Positions 12,746-19,049 of a stretch of DNA of 19,049 nucleotides are shown here, one piece after another. A program made the translations under genes and the position numbers. Within the stretch, counting starts at the first letter, position 1; every line of letters starts with the position of its first letter. Under the pieces are notes generated by a model that saw only the letters and a program-made list of their open reading frames with translations, was not told the origin of the DNA and ran no database searches. Origin of the DNA: a bacterium (lineage in GTDB: Bacteria > Bacteroidota > Bacteroidia > Bacteroidales > Muribaculaceae); NCBI GenBank assembly GCA_004559845.1, contig SFWW01000034.1:1-19049 (forward strand). The letters are read 5' to 3'.

Positions 12746-14212
12746 ATGAGTGAAAATTTTGAAATGGTTGCCAAAACCTTCCAGGGGCTGGAAGGGGTGT
12801 TGAGCGACGAGCTGCAAGCCCTCGGGGCGCAGCAAGTGACCCAGGGCACGCGCATGGTGTCGTTTGTGGGCAATCTCGAAACCTTGTATAAGGCCAATTT
12901 TTGTTGCCGCACGGCGCTGCGCATTCTCAAACCCATCTACAAATTCCGTTCCTCCGATGCCGACCACCTCTACGAGCAGGTGCGCCAATTTGAGTGGGAC
13001 ACGGTGCTGACCCTCGACAAAACCTTTGCCATCGACACCACGGTGTTTAGCGAGGTGTTTCGCCACTCGCGCTTTGTGACCTATCGCGTGAAAGATGCCA
13101 TTGTCGACTATTTCAAAGAGAAATACGGCAAGCGACCGTCGATTCGCGTCTCGGGCGCCGATGTGGTGCTCAACGTACATATTTCTGCCGATGAGGTTAC
13201 CATTTCGCTCGACTCTTCGGGCACGCCGCTCTATAAGCGCGGATGGCGAGTGGCGCAAACGGAAGCGCCTATCAATGAGGTGCTTGCCGCCGGCATTATC
13301 AAACTGAGCGGCTGGAACGGTGAGTCGAATTTCGTGGACCCGATGTGTGGCTCGGGCACGTTTTTGATTGAGGCGGCTATGATTGCCGCCAACATCAATC
13401 CGGGCGTGTATCGACAAGAATATGCCTTCCAGCACTGGAGCGACTACGATGAAGAGCTGTTTCACAACATCTACAACGACGATTCCCAAGAGCGGGTTTT
13501 TCAACACAAAATCTACGGTGCCGACGTTTCGGTCCAAGCCATTGCCATTGCACAAGCCAATGTGAAAAGCGCCGGATTGGGCAAGATGATTGAACTCTCG
13601 CAGCGACCTATCGCCGACTGGCAGGAAGCACCGGAAAAGGGCGTGCTGATCACCAATCCGCCCTACGGCGAGCGATTGAAGTATCAAGACATCAACGAAC
13701 TCTACAACACCATCGGCAACAGGCTCAAATTCGTGTTTAAGGGCTACGATGCCTGGCTCATTTCCTATGGCGAACTCACCGACCAAATCGGGCTCCGTCC
13801 CTCGGTGCGCTATCCGTTGCTCAACGGCGATTTGGAATGCGAATTGCGCCAATACAAAATTTTCGACGGCTCCTACAAGCAGATGAAAGCCGAGGGCGGT
13901 AGTTTGCGCAACGAGGGCTTCCGCGCTGCCGACAAAGACCGTGGCGCGCGCCACCGTGGCTTTGAAGAATCCTTCAAAAAGCCTCGCCCCACCGGCGATG
14001 ATGCCCCGCGACGCAGTTTCAAACCACGCCGCGACGACCAACCGCGCCGCCCGCAGGGCGAAAAGCAGGAGCACATGAGCCGCAACGACTACTTCCATAG
14101 CGAAGCCCACCTGCGCACCGTGATCCGCCACCAAGAGCCATCGTTGGGCAAAGATGCCGAGCGCCCCATCATTCACGGACGCCGCAAAGGTTGGAAGCGC
14201 CGAGATTTGTAA
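12746..14212 (+). CDS. rlmL: THUMP-domain class I rRNA methyltransferase (RlmL-like)
   Basis: This 488-residue protein resembles the N-terminal half of E. coli RlmKL, which makes N2-methylguanosine 2445 in 23S rRNA. After an N-terminal ferredoxin-like part (MVAKTFQGLEGVLSDELQAL), a THUMP domain spans about 45-160. The Rossmann-fold methyltransferase follows, with the SAM-binding motif FVDPMCGSGTFLIEAA near 195-210 and the catalytic NPPY (ITNPPYGERL) near 303. The last 100 residues are a basic, low-complexity tail rich in Arg, Lys, Pro and Asp (RRSFKPRRDDQPRRPQGEKQ), ending GRRKGWKRRDL, probably for RNA contact. The RlmK half is absent, as is usual in Bacteroidetes. The ATG at 12746 follows a TAACTTTG box. 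Family certain; target base inferred. Confidence 0.9.
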   Translation: MSENFEMVAKTFQGLEGVLSDELQALGAQQVTQGTRMVSFVGNLETLYKANFCCRTALRILKPIYKFRSSDADHLYEQVRQFEWDTVLTLDKTFAIDTTVFSEVFRHSRFVTYRVKDAIVDYFKEKYGKRPSIRVSGADVVLNVHISADEVTISLDSSGTPLYKRGWRVAQTEAPINEVLAAGIIKLSGWNGESNFVDPMCGSGTFLIEAAMIAANINPGVYRQEYAFQHWSDYDEELFHNIYNDDSQERVFQHKIYGADVSVQAIAIAQANVKSAGLGKMIELSQRPIADWQEAPEKGVLITNPPYGERLKYQDINELYNTIGNRLKFVFKGYDAWLISYGELTDQIGLRPSVRYPLLNGDLECELRQYKIFDGSYKQMKAEGGSLRNEGFRAADKDRGARHRGFEESFKKPRPTGDDAPRRSFKPRRDDQPRRPQGEKQEHMSRNDYFHSEAHLRTVIRHQEPSLGKDAERPIIHGRRKGWKRRDL

Positions 14213-14263
14213 TCCTCCCACAAAAAGCCTACCCCGACCCCTCCCTGCAAGGTAGCAACCGGC

Positions 14264-14296
14264 AATTATGAATTATGAATTATAAATTATGAATTA
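14264..14296 (+). repeat. Heptamer tandem repeat (AATTATG-type) before purD
   Basis: AATTATG, AATTATG, AATTATA, AATTATG and AATTA run head to tail and end 6 bases before the purD ATG, in the place of a ribosome-binding site. Slippage would change the spacing to the start codon. Confidence 0.75.
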
Positions 14297-14302
14297 ATCA
14301 CA

Positions 14303-15586
14303 ATGTCAAAGCACAATATCTTACTCCTCGGCTCCGGCGGGCGCGAATGCGCCATAGCATGGAAATTGAGCCAAAGCCCGCTGCTCAACTCCCTTTGGGT
14401 GGCTCCCGGCAATGCCGGCACCGCACAGTATGGCACCAATGTGCCCATCTCTCCTATGGATTTTGAAGCCGTGGGCGAATTTGCCGCTTCCCACGCTGTA
14501 ACGATGCTCGTGGTGGGCAACGAAGACCCATTGGTGGCGGGCATCACCGACTTTTTCCATTCTCGACCCGAATTGGCGAAGGTGAAGGTGATTGGACCAT
14601 CGAAGGCGGGCGCACAACTCGAGGGCAGCAAAGACTTTGCCAAAGGTTTTATGCAGCGCCACCACATTCCCACGGCTGCCTATAAGAGCATCACTGCCGA
14701 AAACATCGGCGAGGGTTTTGCCTTCTTGGAAAGCCTCAATGCCCCCTATGTGCTCAAAGCCGACGGCTTGGCTGCCGGCAAGGGTGTGCTCATTATCAAC
14801 GATTTGGAGGAGGCTAAACGCGAACTCCAAAGTATGCTGGCGGGCCGCTTTGGCGCTGCCGGAAGCACGGTGGTGATTGAGCAATTCCTTTCGGGCATCG
14901 AATGCTCGGTGTTTGCCCTCACCGATGGCGAGCACTATCAGTTGCTGCCGGTGGCAAAAGATTACAAGCGCATCGGTGAAGGCGACAAGGGGCTCAACAC
15001 CGGCGGTATGGGCTCGGTGTCGCCCGTGAGTTTTGCCGATGATGCGTTTATGAAAAAGGTGGTGGAGCGCATTGTGGAGCCCACCATAGCCGGACTCAAA
15101 GCCGAACAATTGCCCTATGTGGGCTTCGTGTTCTTCGGTCTGATTAATGTGGGTAGCGACCCCTATGTGATAGAATACAATTGCCGGATGGGTGACCCCG
15201 AAACCGAGGTGGTGATGCCGCGCTTGCGCTCCGACCTCGTGGCGCTGCTTGAGGCTGCCGCCGATGGAAGGCTTCACGAAACCACCGTCGACATCGACCC
15301 GCGCTATGCCGTAACGGTGATGATGGTGAGCGGTGGCTACCCTGAAGCCTACCAAAAGGGGATGACCATTGAGGGACTCAACACGGTGCAGCACAGCATC
15401 GTGTTTCACGCGGGCACGGCGCGCAATGCCGAGGGCGAGGTGATTACCTCCGGCGGAAGGGTGCTGGCGGTCACTTCCTATGGAAATACCAAAGATGAGG
15501 CGCTCGCCCAATCCTTTGCCAATATCCAAAACATTCATTTCCACAACAGTTACTACCGCCGCGACATCGGTTTCGACCTCGAATAA
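14303..15586 (+). CDS. purD: Phosphoribosylamine-glycine ligase
   Basis: This 427-residue enzyme has the usual length of GAR synthetase, which joins glycine to 5-phosphoribosylamine using ATP, the second step of purine synthesis. The N-terminal domain shows LLLGSGGRECAIAWKL (7-22) and APGNAGTAQ. The ATP-grasp core has GPSKAGAQLEGSKDF (98-112), the lysine and glycine loop LKADGLAAGKGVLI (151-164), and the metal-binding IEYNCRMGDPETEV near 288-301, followed by VMPRLRSDL. The C-terminal domain ends HNSYYRRDIGFDLE. It acts in the cytoplasm. The gene follows rlmL by 90 bases and is probably separately transcribed; no clear promoter box was found, only the heptamer tract. Its last five codons and stop form the first part of the 95-bp repeat unit that follows. 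Confidence 0.97.
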   Translation: MSKHNILLLGSGGRECAIAWKLSQSPLLNSLWVAPGNAGTAQYGTNVPISPMDFEAVGEFAASHAVTMLVVGNEDPLVAGITDFFHSRPELAKVKVIGPSKAGAQLEGSKDFAKGFMQRHHIPTAAYKSITAENIGEGFAFLESLNAPYVLKADGLAAGKGVLIINDLEEAKRELQSMLAGRFGAAGSTVVIEQFLSGIECSVFALTDGEHYQLLPVAKDYKRIGEGDKGLNTGGMGSVSPVSFADDAFMKKVVERIVEPTIAGLKAEQLPYVGFVFFGLINVGSDPYVIEYNCRMGDPETEVVMPRLRSDLVALLEAAADGRLHETTVDIDPRYAVTVMMVSGGYPEAYQKGMTIEGLNTVQHSIVFHAGTARNAEGEVITSGGRVLAVTSYGNTKDEALAQSFANIQNIHFHNSYYRRDIGFDLE

Positions 15587-16235
15587 ATCTCTCCGTCGAC
15601 AGCAGAAAGTTTACTATCGTCATAACTTCTAACGAGCGAAGCGAGTGATAACTTCATAACTTCTGTTTCGACCTCGAATAAATCTCTCCGTTGACATCAG
15701 AATGTTTACTATTGTCTTAACTTCTAACGAGCGAAGCGAGTGATAACTTCTTAACTTCTGTTTCGACCTCGAATAAATCCCTCCGGCGACATCAGAATGT
15801 TTACTATCGTCTTAACTTCTAACGAGCGAAGCGAGTGATAACTTCTTAACTTCTGTTTCGACCTCGAATAAATCTCTCCGGCGACAGCAGAAAGTTTACT
15901 ATCGTCTTAACTTCTAACGAGCGAAGCGAGTGATAACTTCATAACTTCTGTTTCGACCTCGAATAAATCTCTCCGTCGACATCAGAATGTTTACTATCGT
16001 CATAACTTCTAACGAGCGAAGCGAGTGATAACTTCATAACTTCTGTTTCGACCTCGAATAAATCTCTCCGTCGACATCAGAATGTTTACTATCGTCTTAA
16101 CTTCTAACGAGCGAAGCGAGTGATAACTTCATAACTTCTGTTTCGACCTCGAATAAATCCCTCCGTCGACAGCAGAATGTTTACTATCGTCTTAACTTCT
16201 AACGAGCGAAGCGAGTGATAACTTCATAACTTCTT
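15571..16235 (+). repeat. Seven tandem copies of a 95-bp unit starting in the purD stop region
   Basis: The string TTTCGACCTCGAATAAATC recurs at 15571, 15666, 15761, 15856, 15951, 16046 and 16141, exactly 95 bases apart each time. Every unit continues with CTCCG, a GACATCAGAATG-like part, TTTACTATCGTC, AACGAGCGAAGCGAGTG and ATAACTTC octamers. The first unit is the real 3' end of purD (Phe-Asp-Leu-Glu-stop), so the stop codon is copied in each repeat. Variants (AGCAGAAAG against ATCAGAATG, GGCGAC against GTCGAC) are shared in a patchy way. No frame of useful length is open through the array. Confidence 0.95.
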
Positions 16236-16289
16236 AACTTCATAACTTCATAACTTCATAACTTCATAACTTCTTAACTTCTTAATTCA
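16218..16289 (+). repeat. Octamer array (WTAACTTC) ending at the next start codon
   Basis: Nine consecutive octamers: two ATAACTTC, one TTAACTTC, four ATAACTTC, one TTAACTTC, and a degenerate TTAATTCA. The array ends three bases before the ATG at 16293. The same octamer closes each 95-bp unit. Confidence 0.85.
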
Positions 16290-16292
16290 ATA

Positions 16293-17279
16293 ATGGCATA
16301 CAGAGACGAACGCATCTGTGAATTTTTTAATTCTCGCACCCTGATGATAGTCATGGGGGTGGTGTATGTGGTGGTATCGCTGATGGCACACCAAGCCGCC
16401 ATGGCTTCCCAAAGTGCCATCGCACCGCTTTTCCAAGAGGGCGACCCCTGGATAGCGCATCCGATGTGGTCCTATGGGGCAAACACGCTTTGTGTGCTGG
16501 GCATCATTCCGTTGGTGGTGCTGCTCAATAAGGGCTACTCCTTTATTCGCGAAGTCACCTATGTGTATGGCACCATTTTCTTGGCATTACAGTTGGCGTT
16601 TCCACACCTGTGTGTGAAGTGGAACCCGGGCTCTGCCCTATGTCTGCTCGTGGTGATGGTCCAACTCATCATGTTTTCCACCTATCAGCGGAAGGAGGTG
16701 GCGCAAAAACGCGTGTTTTTGGCGTTTTTCCTCGTCTCGGCTTGCAGTCTGTACCACTACGCTTTTTTGGCGCTGGCACTCCCGCTGCTTTTGGGCTTTT
16801 TGCAAATGCGCGCTATGAATTTCCGAGGCTTTTTGGCAATGATTTTCGGACTCATCACGCCTTTCTGGCTCTTATTGGGTGTGTTCGTTTTCAAACCTGA
16901 ACTCTTCTCCGAACCCGATTTGGGATTCGGCATTCAAATGATTCAATCCCGCCAATTGCCCATACTCATTGCCGGCATAGCGGCTGTGGCACTGCTCACT
17001 TTCGTGCTTAGCGTGCTCAACCTCACCAAAATCATCTCCTACCGCCTCCAATTGCGTGTATACAATTCTTTCTACATCATTTTGGCGCTATTTTCCGTGG
17101 TGATGATGCTTATCGACCACAACCATCTGCCGGTGTATTTGCCTCTGCTCACCTACGCGTTGGCGATTCAAATAGCGCAATCGTTCACCATCCACACCGC
17201 CATGTCGCGCCGCTGGATACTGCTCTCCCTGCTCTTTGCCCTCTGCGCCGCTTCCCACGCTGTATATTTTTATGTGTAA
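16293..17279 (+). CDS. Polytopic inner-membrane protein, function unknown
   Basis: This 328-residue protein is highly hydrophobic with about nine to ten predicted transmembrane segments, for example LMIVMGVVYVVVSLM (17-31), FLALQLAFPHLCV, ALCLLVVMVQLIMF, AFLALALPLLLGFL, ILIAGIAAVALLTFVLSVL, FYIILALFSVVMML and WILLSLLFALCAASHAV. The N-terminus MAYRDERICEFFNSR is cytoplasmic-looking and charged. No transporter signature was recognised. It is about the size and layout of Bacteroidetes membrane proteins of the DUF6427 kind, but I cannot confirm this. It lies between purD and pdxB on the same strand, isolated from both by copies of the 95-bp repeat. The ATG directly follows an octamer array, so translation start may depend on repeat number. 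Confidence 0.8.
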   Translation: MAYRDERICEFFNSRTLMIVMGVVYVVVSLMAHQAAMASQSAIAPLFQEGDPWIAHPMWSYGANTLCVLGIIPLVVLLNKGYSFIREVTYVYGTIFLALQLAFPHLCVKWNPGSALCLLVVMVQLIMFSTYQRKEVAQKRVFLAFFLVSACSLYHYAFLALALPLLLGFLQMRAMNFRGFLAMIFGLITPFWLLLGVFVFKPELFSEPDLGFGIQMIQSRQLPILIAGIAAVALLTFVLSVLNLTKIISYRLQLRVYNSFYIILALFSVVMMLIDHNHLPVYLPLLTYALAIQIAQSFTIHTAMSRRWILLSLLFALCAASHAVYFYV

Positions 17280-17311
17280 GCAAATGCCATAAGAAAGTGA
17301 AAAAAAGAAAC

Positions 17312-17467
17312 ATTCGTCTTAACTTCCAACGAGCAAAGCGAGTGATAACTTCTTTAACTTCTGTTTCGACCTCGAATAAATCTCTTCGGCGACATCAGAA
17401 TGTTTACTATCGTCTTAACTTCCAACGAGCAAAGCGAGTGATAACTTCTTTAACTTCTTAACTTCTG
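17312..17467 (+). repeat. Second, diverged cluster of the 95-bp unit
   Basis: A partial copy (17312-17362) and one full copy from 17363 (TTTCGACCTCGAATAAATC). Both carry the variants CCAACGAGCAAAGCGAG and TTCTTTAACTTC, not seen in the first array. The purD stop sequence is therefore also found here, 1.8 kb from purD. The cluster ends 18 bases before the pdxB start. Confidence 0.9.
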
Positions 17468-17484
17468 AAAATATTTCCCTCCCT

Positions 17485-18495
17485 ATGAAAATCGTCATCG
17501 AAAGCCATATTCCCTACATTCAAGGCTTGTTGGAGCCCTACGCACAAGTGTGCTACCTCGAAACCGATCAAATCACCGCCGAGGCACTCCGCGATGCACA
17601 GGTGCTCATCACGCGCACCCGAACCAAGTGCAACGAGGCGCTACTCCACCATTCTGCCATACAAATGATAGCCACTGCCACCATCGGCACCGACCACATC
17701 GACCTCGATTACTGCCGCCGAGCCGGCATTAAGGTGGTGAATGCTCCGGGATGCAACGCTCCCGCTGTGGCACAATGGGTAATGGCATCGATAGGGCAGT
17801 GGATGAGCCACAAGGGCATCAGCCGCACCCAAGATTTGACTCTGGGCGTGGTGGGCGTGGGCCATGTGGGCTCCATTGTGGCACGATGGGCGAAACAAAT
17901 GGGATTTCAACTACTCCTTTGCGACCCGCCTCGAGCACAGCGCGAAGGCGATGCCGCTTTCGCCCATTTGAGCGAATTGCAAGCCCGCTGCCATATCATC
18001 ACCTTCCACACTCCCCTCTACCGCGAGGGTGCCCTCAGCACCTATCATCTCTGCGATGCCGATTTTTTGGCACACGCCCCGCACTTGCAATTGCTGATGA
18101 ATGCCGCACGCGGACCCATTTGCCACAACGAAGCATTAGCCCAATGGCAGGGCGATGTGGCAATCGACTGTTGGGAAAATGAACCACACATTCTTCCTGC
18201 CTTGCTCGAAAAAGCCTTTGTCGCCACCCCACACATCGCCGGATATTCCGCCGAAGGCAAACTCCGCGGCACTGCCATGGTGGTAGAAGCACTCAACCGC
18301 GAATTTGGCTGGCACGCCATTCCACAAGCCGCACAAGCCCCCTACGAAGGTGCCGCCCACGTCACACTCCACAGCGTGATGCAAACCTACAACCCCCTCC
18401 TCGACACCGCCCAACTCAAAGCCAACCCCACACCCGCCCACTTCGAACACCTCCGCAACCACTACCCCCTCCGAAAAGAAACCCTCCCTCTATAG
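17485..18495 (+). CDS. pdxB: 4-phosphoerythronate dehydrogenase
   Basis: This 336-residue enzyme of the D-isomer-specific 2-hydroxyacid dehydrogenase family fits PdxB, which oxidises 4-phosphoerythronate in the DXP-dependent vitamin B6 pathway. PdxB marks are IESHIPYIQGLLEPYA (5-20), ATIGTDHID (65-73) and NAPGCNAPAVAQWV (86-99). The NAD-binding motif is GVVGVGHVGSIVARWAKQMG (121-140) with Asp147 closing the fold. Catalytic Arg209 (NAARGP), Glu233 (DCWENEP) and His250 (TPHIAGYSAEGKLRGT) are all present. At 336 residues it is about 40 shorter than E. coli PdxB, the loss falling in the C-terminal dimerisation region; shorter forms are usual in Bacteroidetes. It acts in the cytoplasm. No partner of the pathway is adjacent. 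Confidence 0.95.
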   Translation: MKIVIESHIPYIQGLLEPYAQVCYLETDQITAEALRDAQVLITRTRTKCNEALLHHSAIQMIATATIGTDHIDLDYCRRAGIKVVNAPGCNAPAVAQWVMASIGQWMSHKGISRTQDLTLGVVGVGHVGSIVARWAKQMGFQLLLCDPPRAQREGDAAFAHLSELQARCHIITFHTPLYREGALSTYHLCDADFLAHAPHLQLLMNAARGPICHNEALAQWQGDVAIDCWENEPHILPALLEKAFVATPHIAGYSAEGKLRGTAMVVEALNREFGWHAIPQAAQAPYEGAAHVTLHSVMQTYNPLLDTAQLKANPTPAHFEHLRNHYPLRKETLPL

Positions 18496-18620
18496 CATCT
18501 ATCCCCCTTCGCCGCCCTCAAACTTGCCATCGGAGATGGCGTATTGTGGACATGCAAGCGAAGGCGCAGCCTGAAGCGCAGCTTGGAGCCCGCCGCAGCC
18601 AGAGCGATGAGCCTCGGAGC

Positions 18621-18910
18621 GTCGGTCGTGGCAAGAATCCATAGGTAGGGATATGCCACCCTTGATACACACGATGCGCCATTTTTAGCCATAGCCGCAG
18701 TTTTTTTTCGGCGAAGCCGACTTTTTTTCCGCGAAGCGGCTTTTTTTTCGGGCGGCGAGGGATGTGAGTGGCGAGCGCAGCGCGCCACCGTGGGCGTGAG
18801 TGGTGATAAAGCTGAAAATGCGTTTTCAGGCTTTATCCCACTCGCCGTCCCACGAAAGGGCGAAAGCCCTCACATCCCCGCCACCCGACTTTTTGTTCTC
18901 TTCCATCCCA
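18621..18910 (+). repeat. Nested-hairpin mosaic repeat, longest copy 3
   Basis: Same order as 12341-12570 but with all arms. Hairpins CGGCGAAGCCG and CCGCGAAGCGG are separated by T-runs. An outer stem pairs CGGGCGGCGAGGGATGTGAG (18749-18768) with CTCACATCCCCGCCACCCG (18869-18887). Inside it lie GTGGCG/CGCCAC, a 14-bp stem GATAAAGCTGAAAA with its partner near 18832, and GGGCGAAAGCCC. The whole sits between the convergent pdxB and peptidase genes, so the T-flanked hairpins can serve as terminators for both. Between pdxB and this copy (18496-18620) I see nothing else. Confidence 0.85.
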
Positions 18911-18931
18911 CTAAGCAACCCCAAAAAAATA

Positions 18932-19049
18932 TTATTTCAGGTAGTCGTCAAAATAGCGGGTGATGCGCTCGTGAAGGTGCACGCTCTGGTGGCCGCGCAT
19001 ATTGTGTGGTTCGCCGGGATACACGTAGAAGTCGGGTTGCGTGCCGGCG
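18932..19049 (-). CDS. Prolyl oligopeptidase (S9) family peptidase, C-terminal end (partial)
   Basis: The last 38 codons of a minus-strand gene are visible: AGTQPDFYVYPGEPHNMRGH, then QSVHLHERITRYFDDYLK, with a TAA at 18934-18932. The pattern PDxYVYPGEPHNMRG with a terminal helix RITRYFDDYL is that of the alpha/beta-hydrolase end of S9 serine peptidases such as dipeptidyl peptidase IV or prolyl tripeptidyl peptidase; His in GEPHN is the catalytic histidine. These enzymes are exported and cut peptides after proline. The rest lies outside the window, so subfamily is open. Confidence 0.75.
   Translation of the reverse strand, partial: AGTQPDFYVYPGEPHNMRGHQSVHLHERITRYFDDYLK

Noticed and set aside
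12731..14221. Minus-strand open frame of 496 codons
   Set aside because: It lies fully antisense to the rlmL-like gene, which has clear catalytic motifs; the antisense product is low-complexity with no domain.
14321..15544. Minus-strand open frame of 407 codons
   Set aside because: Antisense shadow of purD caused by GC-biased codons; His-rich and without recognisable motifs.
15571..16235. The 95-bp array as a CRISPR
   Set aside because: Units join head to tail with no unique spacers, vary in sequence and are far longer than CRISPR repeats; no cas genes are near.

Overview
The window looks like chromosomal DNA of a member of the order Bacteroidales (Bacteroidetes). The reasons are the repeated promoter signature TAnnTTTG, in two places with a TTTG box 19-20 bases upstream, starts without clear Shine-Dalgarno sequences, and the character of the proteins (Bacteroidetes-type CusA/CzcA efflux operon, PdxB, a prolyl oligopeptidase). 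Genus cannot be fixed by reading alone. No rRNA, tRNA or CRISPR was seen.

Layout. (1) 1-2960 is mobile DNA: the first 18 codons of a transposase running off the left edge, a RAYT (Y1/HUH) transposase gene flanked by inverted copies of a palindromic REP-like unit, and a complete IS1182-type insertion sequence with 15-bp inverted repeats. (2) 3022-9061 (minus strand) is a heavy-metal efflux operon: a small His-rich exported protein, a His-rich adaptor lipoprotein, a CusA/CzcA-type RND pump and a TolC-type outer-membrane channel. Together they would move metal ions from periplasm or cytoplasm out of the cell. (3) 9141-11500 is a decayed accessory zone: a truncated phage-portal-like gene, a secreted protein with a C-terminal zinc-ribbon-like region, a small phage-type gene, a frameshifted tape-measure-like tail fragment, and a HipB-like repressor with two identical operators followed by only the start of hipA. 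Each of the three truncated genes ends at a copy of the same palindrome. (4) 11530-12296 holds an unrecognised protein and a tiny HTH-like ORF. (5) 12746-18495 (plus strand) is housekeeping: rlmL-like rRNA methyltransferase, purD, an unrecognised polytopic membrane protein and pdxB. A convergent prolyl oligopeptidase-family gene enters at the right edge.

Repeats are the most striking part of the window. Seven head-to-tail copies of an exact 95-bp unit follow purD, and the first copy includes the last codons and stop of purD. Further copies lie beyond the membrane-protein gene, and an octamer array runs up to that gene's start codon. A mosaic of nested hairpins occurs three times in intergenic DNA (about 11385, 12341 and 18621). 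No complete, clearly new multi-gene system was identified; the best leads are the repeat biology and the link between palindromes and gene truncations.
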